The notes below the pieces were generated by a model. That model worked only from the letters and a program-made list of their open reading frames with translations, was not told the DNA's origin and did not search any database. The translations under genes were made by a program, and so were the position numbers. From Megascapheus bottae (lineage: Eukaryota > Chordata > Mammalia > Rodentia > Geomyidae), in the NCBI GenBank assembly GCA_024803745.1, contig JANJXV010000020.1, forward strand, positions 22,308,777 through 22,372,776: 64,000 nt of DNA, written 5' to 3'. This document shows positions 21,736 to 34,563 of the stretch, one piece after another (position 1 is the first letter of the stretch; each line of letters starts with the position of its first letter).

Positions 21736-23978
21736 GTCACCTACTATTTATGTTTATTTTCTGATTCTACTTAGGATAGGAAGATCAATACTTGTGTTCT
21801 AAGGTACTGAAAAGTGCCCAGAGTAGTATATAAATAACACTTAGGAAGTCAAATATTTGCTGGATTAAATTGGCATAAATTGGACTCAAAGTAAGTTTCA
21901 CAGAAAAATAATATATATGCTCTTAAGAAACTTTCTTTTTCCTTTTAAAGGTATATTGTTTTTATTTCTTTCTGTATCAGGACTAAGTGTGCTCAGTAAC
22001 ACAGTTTCCATTGTGAGTCTGCACCACAGAAATTAATCAGTCGCTGTAGCAAAATGTAATTATGATCCTGACAATAAATTCCTCATGGCCTGTGAATGTC
22101 ATATCTTCATACTTGAGCATAATTGGACATTTCTTAGTATTATGTATGAGTATCTATTTTTCACATGACTCAACTAGACAAGGAAGATAAAAGACATCAT
22201 TACTGAGCTGTGCAGAACATGTATCACATTACCCTAAAAGATTTTCTTCTATAAGGAAAGTAGCAAATTTATGGTGTGAATATAAAATGAACATCCACTT
22301 ACTAGCTACCAGGGTTTGTATTCCATAAATTTTCATTTCAGTTTTTGACATTTTATGGTATCTTCCCAGTCTTCTCTGTTTGTCTCAGTGACATTTCCTC
22401 ATTATGTCTCCTCGCAGTGAGGATTCAATTATACAGTTCTAACAATACAAAATACTTGTATTTGGAAATAGGTCAAAATCACCTACCTCCAGTAACATGA
22501 AAAATTTGACTTCAATGGTTTTTGGTGTCAAAGTTTCAAATTTGCTTTTTGACAAGTGAGACAACTATGATACTAGACTCTTAAAAAAATTGTTATGAAT
22601 CCTATTTCAGTGTCTCTACTTCAGATCACATGTGACCCAGGAAGCACTTCCTGTTCAAATGTTTTAAATTGATTTAAACCATCTAGGAATGTAGTTCTAA
22701 ATGAGACCCAGCACAGTGATCTAATAGAAACAGAACTTCCCACACCAAGTTTAGACACATACATGCTGCTTCCAGAGAGATCCAGTGAATACTATTGACA
22801 CTACATTGCAATCTCTCTACAATTCACACTTAGTAAAAGAATGGGGGGTAGGAAAGCCTAGCTTGGGGCACTTATAAGAGTCCTAGGAAAAAAAGAATCC
22901 TAGGAATGTTAGAGACCATCCTTTCAAGTCCTCCCTATTTCAAACCCTATCTTCCTTTTGGAATGCTGATACAAAGACATAGGAAGGAAGTGGTCTGTCT
23001 TCCCCAAATGACTGCCATCTATTGTCTCCTTTGAATGACAGGCAAGAAGTAACAAGGGTCTTAAAAAATGTTGCTTTTGTAAATAAAAAATGAATAAAAT
23101 TACTTATAATTTGACTTATCCATCCTCCACCACTCAGTTATCTTGCCCTCCAGAACACAAATAGATTTTAGAACCAGAAGTGTCTTTTTCATTTTAGTGT
23201 CTTTTAAACTGGGTCTAATCTGCTTATCTCTAAGTGGCAAAGATGTGGAGAAAATGTAAGGCTACATCAGAAGCTGAGTCATTGATAGGAATCCTACCCA
23301 CGTGTGGATATGCACGACCTCAGCTCTCTTCACATCCACCTTTGGCAGAGTATATAGATCATATTCTATCCAAGAAAACATAAAACACTGAACTTCATGA
23401 GGAACTGAGTAAGGGGATTTTAAAATCATGCCATATAATCAGTAATGCAATTTGTTTGCACAGTCAAATATAAAAATCAGCTCTTCATTCCCCATTAGAG
23501 AACTGTAAATGTCTAAATTTTATCTGAGCAAAGTGAAGGAAAAGTGAGATTTGTTGTACAGAGGAATCATATATTCTAACTTATAACTAACTTTTTTTGC
23601 ATTAGTTTCAACTGTGTTAGAGCACTATTTAGTGCTAAGTTATATTTTCTCAACATGTTTTGTGTTCGATGGATTCGTTTTTTGTTATCAATAAAATATT
23701 TGTAGTAATTGAGTTTCTATTTTTAAAGGAAATTACATAATTCAGAAAATGAATTTAATATAAAATGCATTACATATTTGCTTTCTTTCCTGTGCTCAGG
23801 GCCTGAAATATGTGTTGAATGGAATACAAAACTGAGTCAAATTTAGACTCCAGGTTAAGCTTTGAGAATGTGCCCTGATGTCCCTGAGTCCCAGAGTCCC
23901 ATTTTATTTATCTCTAAAATATGAGACTGAATCAGAAAATTCTTAGGTGTTATGCCTCCTCAAATTCTGAATCTAGGG

Positions 23979-23985
<7 letters not shown>

Positions 23986-24031
<46 letters not shown>
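23986..24031. repeat. (CA)n microsatellite
   Basis: About 23 units. Confidence 0.96.
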
Positions 24032-24034
<3 letters not shown>

Positions 24035-25314
24035 TTAGAATGTCATTGCTGTAGCATTAATTAGTAATAATGATTTGCTGGTATGGCCCCCCTTCTAGCA
24101 GAAATCCAATAGATCTCACAAATTTTCTTTGAGATTTCCAACATCGTTACAAACAGAAATAACGACAACCGTGTAAACATGAACCCAATATCTACAAATG
24201 TTTACAAATCAAATAGCATACAAGGGTAACAGCAAATAAAAATGTAAAGCAAAATAAAACAACTGAGAGAAGCTAGTGAACAGCAAATTGTGAGGCAACA
24301 CATGGGAGGTTGCACTTTAAGACAATGACTCTGGAGTGTTACAAGGAGAGGAGCAGCTCTCTACAGACATGAGTGCATATTTAGTATGATGTTTCTTTTT
24401 TCAGTGCCTAGCAAAATTTCTCTTCTCTTTTCATTGTGTTTTGTTTTACTAGTTAATAGTTGAAATAGCATGAACTCTGGGACTCACATTTGCTGGGCTG
24501 GCCACAACTCCAGCACACATTTCTAAAGAAAATGATTAGAAATTTCAGACAAACATTGGCTCAGAATTTAAAGAATCTTCCAAAGAATTAGAAAAAAGGG
24601 AACTATCAAAATGCATAAAGCTTGCACATTTAATACAGGTGTTAGACTGCATTTTTTTCATATTCCAATGAAGCAAACAGGTTATCAAATATAGATAAGT
24701 GATAATTAGTAGTGCACACACCATGAGACTAGTGGGTATTAAACACTCATGATTTTCTAAACAGACAAGAGACACAAAATACCCCTGATAGACACAGAGT
24801 GATCAATATTTTTGAGGTACTAATTCATCTAAGTGGTCAAACTTACCCTCATTTATCCTTTGTCCAAGAAATGAAAATAAACCAGATCTACTCACGAGGC
24901 AAGCTGGGAAGGTGTAGCTCAGGCCAGTTTTCTTGCTCAGAGTATGTTCTACCAACTTGTCCCCTTATTGCAACATCATCTCTGCTCTTCATAACCACAT
25001 CATCATAGGGATGACCAGTGTTAGAGAGATGGAGGAAGAAGCCTGGTCCTTCTACCAGCTCACACCTCTCCTAAGTATATCTCCTAACCCATCTCTCCCA
25101 TTTCCTCTCATGGTATGTTTTCAATGACTTCATAAACCATGGACTTTATTTGTTCTATGGCCTGTGGGATCAACTGGAAGCCTTTTCTGCATCTAGGCTA
25201 CTTTCAATATGGTATCTCTAGACAACAATGCCACCAAGAAGAGCAGCCAATCTGGCCTATTGACTCTGCAGAAAACCTGAAGCTGTCTATTGACTTCTTC
25301 CATTTGTCACTCAC

Positions 25315-25375
25315 CTAGCATCAGCCAGAGTTGCTCGTGCCACAGCCCAGGCCACCACAAATGCTGCTGGAAATC
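25315..25375 (-). CDS. Pth2r: PTH2R exon 8: rest of TM4
   Basis: 61 nt encoding G283 (split) to R303 (split). Acceptor GGTTGCAG|GATTTC, donor GATGCTAG|GTGAGT. The peptide FPAAFVVAWAVARATLADAR completes the GWGxP motif (P285) and TM4. The 61-nt length and phases (1 in, 2 out) are those of this exon throughout the PTH receptor group. Relative to the remembered human sequence I see one replacement, an Ala to Val in TM4. The exon is too short to be found by reading-frame length; it was recognised by reverse-strand similarity and splice signals. Confidence 0.95.
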
Positions 25376-26287
25376 CTGCAACCAGAAAAGTTCTAAGACA
25401 TAAATATTTCATTTAAGATGAAGTACATTTCCCCATACTTATACATATGAATGTATTCAGATGAACAAGTATTTTAGAAAAAGTTGGCAGTAAGTTGAAT
25501 TACAATCTCTTTGGGTCTCTCTGGTTACCATGCAGCCTACTCTATTTGACTATTTAATATGAGAATGTTATATTTCAATATAATGTATTATTTGTAGGTA
25601 TTTTTTGAAAAACTATTCAAATTCTAGTTTTTATAAAAAAAATTGTCAAAAAATCTTTTTAAGTCCAGTGATTTTTTTAGGTCCAGCTTGTATAATGTTT
25701 CTACCTATCTTCCTGTCAATTGACCCTTTCATTTTTCCATCCAACCATCCATTCATTCATTCATCAAGGTTATTCTGATCTCAGAAGCTACAACAATGAG
25801 CAAACCAACGATGTTCTTGTCTTCTTAAAATGTATACTCTGGTGAGAAAGACAAAATTAATTAAAGGAATTTCTCATGTAATTAATGCGTGCCTTAGAAG
25901 AAATGAGTGGTGCAAATGCCTCTGTGGATAAGAGGGATAGCTATTTCTCATGATGTGGTTAGCAAAGGCCTGGCATGAATATATTTGCTGCTTTGCTGCC
26001 CTTGATTTCCTTTAAGCACTTGACTTTTTGATCAATGCTTACAGCTTCTTACTTTTTGATCCCTATCATCTACTTGATGCCTGTACAATCTCATCAGGCA
26101 ACATCCTAAATGATGTTCTAAATCACATCAATTAATCATGTCTTGAGTTGCCGTTATGATTCAGATGATAATTATTTCAAATCTATCAGGGACCATCACT
26201 TGACAAAATTCCTTTCCTTATGCTCATAGTAGATCAGAGTACACATGGCTCTAGAAATTTTTTTAACCACATTTAAGCTTTTGGTAA

Positions 26288-26474
26288 TTTTTTTTTGCTA
26301 GTCCCAGGCTTGAGCTCAGGGCCTGAGCATTGTCCTTGGGCTTTCTCAAGGCTAGAGCTCTACCACTTGAGCCACAGCACCCTTTCCAGCTTTTTCTATG
26401 GTGGTACTGATCTAAATCAGGTCTTCATGCATGCTGGGCAAACACTCTACCACTAGGCCAAACTCCCAGCCAAA
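26288..26474 (-). mobile_element. Dimeric tRNA SINE
   Basis: Reverse orientation, poly(T) at the left. Flanks AAGCTTTTGGTAA and AAGCTTTTAGTAA suggest a target duplication. Confidence 0.9.
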
Positions 26475-26496
26475 GCTTTTAGTAAATTTTTTATGA

Positions 26497-26592
26497 CCAA
26501 TTTTTTTTTGCCAATTGTAGGGCTTGAACTCAGGGCCTGAGCACTGTCTTTGGACAGTGAATCAAAGCACTGTCCTTGGACAGTGAATCAAA
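26497..26592 (-). mobile_element. Truncated dimeric SINE with internal 26-bp duplication
   Basis: 3' portion only (poly(T), CTTGAACTCAGGGCCTGAGC), then a 26-bp unit at 26541-26566 repeated at 26567-26592 with one mismatch. Confidence 0.75.
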
Positions 26593-27139
26593 AAGATTCA
26601 AGTATATAATTCATTAAATGATAGTCATGACTTAGAGATTATTTTAAAAGATCAGAGTTGCAAGAGACAGAATTACAAGACAGTCTAGCTATAACACTCT
26701 AACTCTACCTCCCTTTCTCTCTAATATAGATATACACAGATTCATTTACCTATATTGATATGTATGTAGAGAAATATCTATCCAGCTTAAGTGTATAAAA
26801 GTGGGTGTTCCCATTTGGGATTGTGGTTAATTAAATGGACATAATATTGAATGGAAAACACTCTCACATTGGGCTTTAATGAAAGTCCTATATGCTTTCA
26901 TGTATATTCTTATACTATTCTGTGAAATATTCATTTCAAATAATATTTACCTATTGTAGTTGCGATCACTGTGCCAAACTTTTTGTAGACAAATTAATAA
27001 ATCTTGTAAGGGGAGTTTAGAAGCACATATAAGCTCACTGGGAACCTTGACTGTTTTTACTTTTTTATAAAAAAATGATTTGAAAATGACATTTCTGGGT
27101 TTTACTATAACAGGGTTATAACTTTACTTGAGAAAAGAT

Positions 27140-27515
27140 AGACTAGAGCAGGAACTATGGTGCATGCCTTGTAATTAATTCTAGCTCTTTGGCAGCCTGA
27201 GATCAATGGGATCACAGTTTCAGACCCAGCCTGGAAAACAGTGCTTAAGCTCACAAGACCCCGTTTCAACAGAAAAAAAGCTGTTGACAGCTGTTATACC
27301 CGTTGTCCTAGCTCTGATAGAAAGCATAAGATTAGAGTCCAGATCAGCCTGGAAAAAGTGAGATACTATTCTAGAGAAAAAAATATGAAAAAAGTGAGAT
27401 ACTATTCTAGAGAAAAAATAACCAAAGTACAAAAGGTTGTAGGCACCACTCAAATGGTAGAGCACCTGCCAAGCCAGTAGAAGGCCCTGAATTTAAACTC
27501 CACTACCACCAGAAA
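27140..27515 (+). mobile_element. Old multi-part SINE (B1-like, B1-like, ID-like)
   Basis: Order: GGTGCATGCCTTGTAATTAA ... CCCAGCCTGG ... GACCCCGTTTCAACAG (B1-like), a second diverged unit with GATCAGCCTGG, a ~35-bp tandem duplication at 27353-27420, then an ID-like unit (CTCAAATGGTAGAGCACCTG ... CCACTACCACCAG). Confidence 0.6.
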
Positions 27516-28132
27516 GGAAGGAGGGGAGAGACAGACTGTAGTGACCAACATAGTTTAAATAAGGAGTTGATGAAGATGTCTGCATCAGTTAGAAAAAATT
27601 TAGTACATGTGTAGCCAATGATGTAGAGATTCACAAAGTAAACAGAAGAGCTGGCTTCAGAAATAACACTTGATTCACAACCACTATTTCATAATAAATG
27701 AAGTATTACAGTATAGGAAGCCTTTGTCATCCTAAAGGTTATTAATTAATTATCAGGATATTTCAGGCTTTCAAGTGTTGAGACAATATTCAGGCAGAAA
27801 GTTTTTAATTTGAATAGAGGGAGGGAAAAATCTTCAAATTTAGTCTTGAGCCATTTTGATAACTCCTTTTCTATATTGATCACCTTGTAGTTAGAATATT
27901 AAAATAATTAACTGAGTGTGCAATTGTTCATCTCTACATTCTTAATTCTCCTTATTTGTTGCTATGCAAACAATGTCTTTCTGTTGTAAGTTTTACCTAC
28001 TATAATAATTAACCCAGTACTGATTATTTTTGAAATGTGAGTTGAATGCCTTCTTTTAAAAAATAATAACCATGCTAAAAAGTGATTTAATTGACCACCT
28101 AAAAAGCATGGTAATGTGTAGTTTTTCCTCTT

Positions 28133-28222
28133 TTTTATTGTAAAGATGATGTACAGAGGGGTTACAGTTACATTATCAGGTGATGAGTACATTTCTTTTT
28201 GAACAGTGCCACCTCTTCCCTT
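28133..28222 (-). mobile_element. Old L1 3' UTR fragment (antisense)
   Basis: TTTATTGTAAAGATGATGTA, then GAGGGGTTACAGTTAC, then GAGTACATTTCTTTTTGAAC; the same motif recurs at 43795-44150 and more weakly at 6714-6790. Confidence 0.55.
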
Positions 28223-28906
28223 GGTTTATAATTGTTAAATACAATCTGATATTCTAAATTTCTTCCTGCCATTCTTGCTATATGACCTAGAAGTATGAAT
28301 TAGGGTGTATCATTATAGCTTAGAAACTCAAAAACCAAAATGTTGATGAAATCGTAGATGAAGTAGAACACCAACTTAAGGCACGAGGCTAGCAGTTTTA
28401 AACGTGAATGGCTTAAATGCATTTGTTTTAACTTCTCCCATAGGATCCTTGCAATAATCTAGCCTAAGAAGAGGATCAGAAAGGTTCAATTGCGACACAG
28501 GAGGGAAGATGGCGGTGGTTCAGGGTGAGTCTTTCTGAGCTCTCACCAAGATACCAGTTCTAGAAAGGTTCAGTTGCTGTGGCCATATGATCATATGAAA
28601 TGAACTCCAAGAAATTGAAACAAGAGGTTTTTTTATTTTACTTTTTGTGGGTTTACTTTTCTTTTCCCCTTTGGTTGTTGGTTTTGATCTCTGTACCTTC
28701 TGTCTTGTATGTAAGCATATCTGGTTTGGGAAGGGAAGGTGAGGCACAGAAATGGTGGGACAAAGAGTAAACTAATGCATCAGTGATTCTCACTAGATCC
28801 TGTGTTGAAAATGAACCATACAACTTGTATGCGAGAGGGTTCAAGAGAGAAAAAAACTGGAAGAAAATGAGGGCAAGAGGTGACACTGTTCAAAAGAAAT
28901 GTACTC

Positions 28907-29491
28907 ACTCAAGAAGACGTGATACTTATACACAGTGGAATTCTATGCTACCATCAGAAAGAATGGCATCACCCCATTCATTAGGAAATGGAAAGACTTG
29001 GGAAAAAATCATTTTAAGTGAAGTAAGCCAGACCCCAAGGACCATAGGCTCAATGGTTTCCCTCATTTGTAATAATTGGTACACATCTAGGACTCTCTAA
29101 AAGAGGATAACAATAGCTCAAAAGCTATACACATAAGGTCATATAGGATGAGACTAAATGAAAGGAACTCTAGGATATGGAATCAAGAGCTTTATCTTGT
29201 GTCATTGTCGTTTTTAATGTACTATGTTATTTCTCTTCTCTTTTTTTTGCCCTTATAGTTAATCTCATGTTGTTACTGCATCTGACTTTGTTACCTAGTA
29301 TATTGTATATATGTTTATTTGTTTATTTGAAATAGAAAAGGGAAGGGGAAAAAACAAGATGATTGGGAGGGAGTGGAGGAGGGAAACAGGGACAAAAACA
29401 TGAGAAGGGGTATTAATGTATGAGAAGTAATGCACCTGAGGAATGCACCTATAACCCCTCTCTACATTACCCTGACAATAAAATTTAAAAA
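28907..29491 (+). mobile_element. L1 3' end with target duplication
   Basis: ORF2 tail and 3' UTR ending AATAAAATTTAAAAAAAAAG. AAAAGAAATGTACTCACT occurs just before it (about 28890-28907) and again at 29492-29509. Confidence 0.88.
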
Positions 29492-29559
29492 AAAAGAAAT
29501 GTACTCACTGCCTGAATTATATAATCGTAACCCCTCTGTACATCACATTTATAATATTT

Positions 29560-29802
29560 TTGTTGTTGCTGTTGTTGTTAGTCGTGGGCTTGAATTCTGG
29601 GTCTGGGTTCTGTCCCTGAGCTCTTCAGCTTAAGGCTAGCACTCTACCACTTGAGCCACAGTGCCCCTTCTGGTTTTCTGGTGGTTAATTGAAGAAAAGA
29701 GTTTCAAAGTCCTTCATGCCAGAGCTGGCTTTGAACCGTAATCTTCAGATCTTAACCTCCTGAGTAGGATTACAGGCATGAGCCACTGGTAACCAGCTAA
29801 TA
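29560..29802 (-). mobile_element. B1-like/tRNA composite SINE
   Basis: Plus strand CTGAGCTCTTCAGCTTAAGG, CTACCACTTGAGCCACAG, GTGGTTAATTGAAG, CTTAACCTCCTGAGTAGG, GATTACAGGCATGAGCCAC in order; nearly complete. Confidence 0.88.
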
Positions 29803-29805
29803 GTT

Positions 29806-30140
29806 TTTTTAAGAATTACTAAAAGGAAAAAGGCCATATAATGAGTGATTGTTGTCCTTAATGTACTATGTTATCTCTCATCTCTTTTGCTGTCACTTGG
29901 TTATCTCATATTGTTACTGTATTTCTCCTGGCTAGCTGATATATTGTATATATGCTTATTTGGTTATTTGAAGTCAGATAGGGAAGGGAGGAAAACAAGA
30001 TGAGGGGCAGGGGTGGGAGGAGGGAAATGGGGACCCAAAACACAAGAAAGGGTATCAATGTATGTGAAGTAATGCACCGTCTATCTGGTGTATATAATGT
30101 AACCCTTCTATTAATTACAATAAAAAATATGAAAAAATAA
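29806..30140 (+). mobile_element. L1 3' UTR fragment
   Basis: From GGCCATATAATGAGTGATTG to TTACAATAAAAAATATGA. Confidence 0.88.
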
Positions 30141-30209
30141 TAATCTATCCCAAGAACAGTGATAAGAAAGTGAGCTTGACATGTCTGTTGTTGCTAGAAA
30201 GACATAGGA

Positions 30210-30300
30210 TTAATCTTTGGGCTAGAGGTATGTCATCAGGAATAGAAGGCCTGCCTATTAAGCATATGGCCCCAAGTTCAATCCCCAGTACCATCCAAAG
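30210..30300 (+). mobile_element. ID-like tRNA SINE
   Basis: GGCCTGCCTATTAAGCATAT, then AAGTTCAATCCCCAGTACCA: monomeric ID element. Confidence 0.65.
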
Positions 30301-30444
30301 GAAGAGGAATGACTCTCATTTCAGAATAGAACCATGAAAAACATGCATGATAAAGAGGGAAGGGAAGGGTTCAGGAAAACGGCTTCAACAATGTGGTCAG
30401 TGGATACAGGGCAAAGTCCTCATCAAAGGAACACAGTGCCTTAC

Positions 30445-30598
30445 CCCAGCCAATCAAGATGAAGCCCCACAAGTATTTGGTATCAGAAAAGAAAGACACA
30501 AAGATTAAGTTATGCAGGTAGAGACCTTCCACCAGGATCCAGTAATAGTTGGTAGCCAAGAAGTAAATAAACATCACCACAGCAATCTTGCACCCAAT
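30445..30598 (-). CDS. Pth2r: PTH2R exon 7: TM3 and start of TM4
   Basis: 154 nt encoding residues 232-282 plus one base of G283. Acceptor TTGTAACAG|ATTGGG, donor GGCTGGG|GTAAGG, phase 0 in and 1 out. The exon has the size expected for this class B exon. The peptide includes [20 protein letters not shown] and then [14 protein letters not shown]234 is the TM3 cysteine expected to pair with C304 in loop 2. E255 in VEGLYLH is the conserved 3.50 glutamate of the class B polar network. [10 protein letters not shown] follows as intracellular loop 2/TM4, and G-W-G of the TM4 GWGxP motif is split by the donor. Confidence 0.97.
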
Positions 30599-30889
30599 CT
30601 GTTACAAAGAAACCAGAATGGATTCATATTAGAAGGCTTCCATTGGACTGGAGAACAACCCAAGACATAAAACAATTCTTTAGCTTCTTTCTGGAGGAGT
30701 CGATTTGTCTCCTGTATATGAATAAGCCAAGACTGTTGGAATATATCAGAACCAGGGTAACAGACCATTCTGAAAGACTACTAACTTAATTCTATTTTTT
30801 TAAATAAAGTTACACACTGTCTTCATAATTGTTTACAGAAGCTTTTATGATAGTAAGATTCACAGTACTCATAAACTGACATGTTGAAT

Positions 30890-31294
30890 TGAGAATACTT
30901 TATACAACTATTAAACACCCAGAGAGACAAAGGATACATGTTTCCCTTGTATGTGGAAGCTAGATTTAGCTTGTAAACTCATAAATACATTGGTTAGTAG
31001 GCAAGTATATACAAATGTATTAACTAAAATATGGCAGATTTGAAGGAGATTTCAAATAGTGTAAGGCAAAAATCAAAGTTCAGCAACAGAAAACACCAGG
31101 AAGCAGGTCCTCAAAAGGAGTAGGGGTGGTGTCAAGGGGAAAAAGATGGACGCATGAAAAGGAAAAAAAGGAGGATGAAGCAGTCCTGAATACAATGTAT
31201 ATCCCACAAAATTAGGAAGAGTGAGGGAAGAGGTGGAAAGGTGTGAGATAGGAGAGAATGTTGAAAGGGGAGGCATTAATCAAGATATAAAAGA
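30890..31294 (+). mobile_element. Old L1 3' region
   Basis: Diverged ORF2 end/3' UTR (AGAGAGACAAAGGATACATG ... AAAATTAGGAAGAGTGAGGG). Resumes at 31536 (ACAAACTGCTTTGCTAAATG) after a younger insertion. Confidence 0.55.
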
Positions 31295-31535
31295 TATTGT
31301 TACAGTATTTCACCTTGTTATCTGATATATCGGATATATGCATATTTGATTATTTGAAGTCGGATAGGGAAAGGAGGAAAACAAGATGAGGGGCGGGGGT
31401 GGGGGGAGGGAATTGGGGACCAAGACATGAGAAAGGGTATCAATGTATGTGAAGTAATGCACCCTCTATCTGGTGAATATATTGTAACCCTTCTATTAAT
31501 TACAATAAAAATTATATGGAAAAAAGATATATTGC
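31295..31535 (+). mobile_element. L1 3' UTR tail nested in an older L1
   Basis: TGTTACAGTATTTCACCTTG to ATTACAATAAAAATTATATG. AAAAGATAT occurs on both sides. Confidence 0.85.
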
Positions 31536-32470
31536 ATTTACAAACTGCTTTGCTAAATGGCAACTCCTTTGAAAACTAGATTTTACATATATGTATATAT
31601 ATAAGCTAATGTTTATACATACACATAATCACCAAACTAAATAGAATAGGAAAATATAAGAAAAATATTATCCATCTTTCTACTACAAATTTCTCCCAAT
31701 ATTTTATGCCATAGCTTTTTCATTCTATTATTTTAGCAAATCAAACTGCCCCAAAAGTTACTAACTTAAAGCATGAATATTTAATATAGCCTATGGATCT
31801 AGGTATCAGATGACAGTTTCTGTTGATCTGGGCTAAGTTCAGGCTCACTCATGTAGGCAGTCTTGCATGGTATGTTCCCACTTCTACCATATGTGTCTGG
31901 GTAAAGCAAATCCCAAAGCCAGGTCATAAACAGGCACAGGAGAGACTACAAAGTTAGGGGGGAAGGCAGAATAACACACAAGGCTTTAATATTTCTCAAT
32001 AAAATCAGTCTACTGTAACTTTCAAATACATTAAGTGATCAAATTAACTGCCTGATTTTAACTAATATTGGGACATTTTTTTAAGTGTCACAGAACTTTA
32101 GAGCTGAACATTCTGAGCACATTGTAGGTTTTTCATTCCCAAGCTTCCGAATTTGCTGAATGAAACAGTAACACATAAGGTGTTAATATGGTCTGTGCAT
32201 CAAATATCATCTCAATCGCATGGGGCTTTTTAGTAGTTTTTATTCCAGAATATTTTTAAGGAAAGAACCTCCCCTCTTTCCCCCACCCCGAAGCCTTTTT
32301 AGTCACCTAAAATGAGTGGTTAGACCTCAAGAAAAAAACACAGAATTAAATATCCAGTCCAGTCAACTCTAACCTTAATCAAATTAACAAGTTTGTCTCC
32401 AACTGAGAGGTTTTACTTATCTGGACTGTTACTCAAATCAGCAAGGAGAGGAAGGGGCGGGAACACTTAC

Positions 32471-32660
32471 ATACTGTGACTTGTCCACAGTGGGGATTCC
32501 CAAGGGATTCTGCAGGTCACCCTGCAACACCAGGGACTGCAGCTCCTCCACTCCCAAGTGTGCCTGAGCCACTCTGTCCTTGACAAAGATGCTTACAGCT
32601 CTCAGCATGAAAGACACGAACAAGTGCAGATGGATGTAGTTCCTAGTGCAATGCAACCGC
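32471..32660 (-). CDS. Pth2r: PTH2R exon 6: TM2 and extracellular loop 1
   Basis: 190 nt encoding R168 (split) to Y231. Acceptor CCTGCACAG|GCGG, donor CAGTAT|GTAAGT, ending in phase 0. It opens [19 protein letters not shown]174 and H178 correspond to class B positions 2.46 and 2.50, part of the cytoplasmic polar lock that holds the receptor inactive. After TM2 come SIFVKDRV and a long loop 1, typical of PTH receptors, which ends TVDKSQY. The loop is clearly the fastest-evolving part here: around residues 199-224 it differs from the remembered human sequence at more than ten positions, without a length change. Confidence 0.96.
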
Positions 32661-34373
32661 CTGTGCAGGAAAGATATTCACGACCTACCGCTAGATACAA
32701 TTAGAAATGGGGAAAAGAAATACCCACAAAGAACCCAAACTGCTCCCGAAGAAAGAACTAAAATGTGTTAGCTCAATGTTTCAGCTATTATTTATGTAGC
32801 CAATGAAAATATGCAAAATCTAAAACCGAAAACACAACTTTTTGAAGATTAGCTTCAAATGTGCCAACACCAAGTTTTCAAATGTGGCTTAGTCTTCTAG
32901 CATGTCTATCCATCCCTGAAACTCCGTACTCTATTTTACGACAGTTTTGCATGACTTTGTATGTTAAAGGAATAAGTTACTGAAGGGAGAACCACATGCA
33001 GAGGAGATAAACATTGTTAAAACTGGAGATTCCATGTCTTTAATACCTTCAGTATAATTAAAAGTAAAAAGTTCTGGCAGCATATTAAATGTTTTCCTTC
33101 CTAGTATGCTTTAATATATTCTGTATAATTAAAATACCTAGTAACATATTAACAATTTTATCTCCTAGAAGGGTTGAGAGCAAGTAGGCATACTGAATTT
33201 AGGGGTGGATCCAGTAGTACTAACTTCTAGAATAGAAATAACCCCCCCAAGATTTTTATTCTGATAAGAAAAAGATTTTATTATAGAATATGACCAACGG
33301 GGCTATTAGAAAGCCCCTTAAATATACAATTTTCCTGTATAGTAAACTCATGAATGCATGATCTTTCTTTCACAAAAACAAAGCACCCAAGCCTAAAGAA
33401 GTAATTAGACACTTCTAATCCAAATATTTTCTATGGTCTTATAATTTACATAGTAAAATTTTATATATAATTTATTTTCTATGATTTTTATAGTTGTATG
33501 CTCTTCCTTAAAGATCAATCTCATTCAAGTGATACTAGACTAGATATATGTTTTGACTGATACTGTATACTTTTTATAATGTACAGCAGACACAGAAGAA
33601 AAATGAACAAAACCATATATGAAGTTTACCAGGTGACCATATTTACATCATCACAATAAAGACTAATATTGGAAAGTTTTCCAGATATCAAAATCCCCTT
33701 TTATGTCCGCTTCAAACCATTGTCTCATTAAAGATAATTCTGGAGACTAATTCCGTAACATTTGTATACTTTGTATGATGAGGGGAATTCAGATGACAAT
33801 GAGCTGAACTGAGACATTTTAGAAGTGATCACATGATTAATTTGTCATGTCCGCTGTACCAGATAGTCCTCTTCGTGCAGTGATTTTTCAGTAGGAATAT
33901 CACCACAAGAAAACAATAGGCAGCTAGATGAAATATCACATCTACACGGAAAATGTCTACTGCATGTATTGCCCTTAGAGTATATTAATAAGTTTTGATT
34001 TTCAAGCGACTCAATGCTATTATCCTAATAAAAGAGTGGTTTTGGTTTTGTAAAGCAAAAGATTTGAAATTTTTATATAGCCTTTAGCTGTAGAATCTAT
34101 CAACTCTACATAAAGTGACTGCATAGCAATAGTAAAGAATTCATAATTAAATGCTACAGTAACTTAGTACGTAAAAAGAACTATTACTGAGACAACGGTA
34201 TTCTCTTGAATTTTTAGTTACCTTTTTTCTTGGCAGATCTGTCTGTTATCCTAAACAGTCAGAGCTATGCTTAGTATAACAGAATGAGTTCTGGAAAGTT
34301 TCTTACTTTCAAAGACAGATCCTTGATTTGTTTTTGCTCTACCAAGAACTCATTTCACCTAAGATTTCTAATG

Positions 34374-34563
34374 TTTTTTTGCCAGTCCTGGGCCTTGAAC
34401 TCAGAGTCTGAGCACTGTCCTTGGGCTTTCTCAAGGCTAGAGCACTACCACTGAGCCACAGCACCACATCCAGCTTTTTACTATGTTTGTGGCATGGAGG
34501 AATCGAACCTAGGTCTTTGTGTATGCTAGGCAAGCACTCTACCACTAGGCCAAACTCCCAGCC
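34374..34563 (-). mobile_element. Dimeric tRNA SINE
   Basis: Flanks AAGATTTCTAAT (34361-34372) and AAGACTTCTAAT (34564-34575). Confidence 0.92.

Larger units (their letters stand above)
20547..25314 (-). other. Pth2r: PTH2R intron 8
   Basis: 4.8 kb. Contains (CA)n runs at 20964-20991 and 23986-24031, a dimeric SINE at 21401-21588 and a tRNA-like fragment at 21690-21735. The block 21740-23980 is the longest repeat-poor stretch in the window; I see no exon in it. Confidence 0.85.
25376..30444 (-). other. Pth2r: PTH2R intron 7
   Basis: 5.1 kb. Contains minus-strand SINEs at 26288-26474, 26497-26592 (truncated) and 29560-29802, an old multi-part SINE at 27140-27515, an old antisense L1 fragment at 28133-28222, L1 tails at 28907-29491 and 29806-30140, and an ID element at 30210-30300. 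I see nothing in 25380-26280, 26600-27140, 27530-28130 and 28230-28790. Confidence 0.85.
30599..32470 (-). other. Pth2r: PTH2R intron 6
   Basis: 1.9 kb. Mainly an old L1 3' region (about 30890-31294 and 31536-31600) interrupted by a younger L1 tail. 31610-32470 is AT-rich sequence in which I recognise nothing. Confidence 0.85.
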
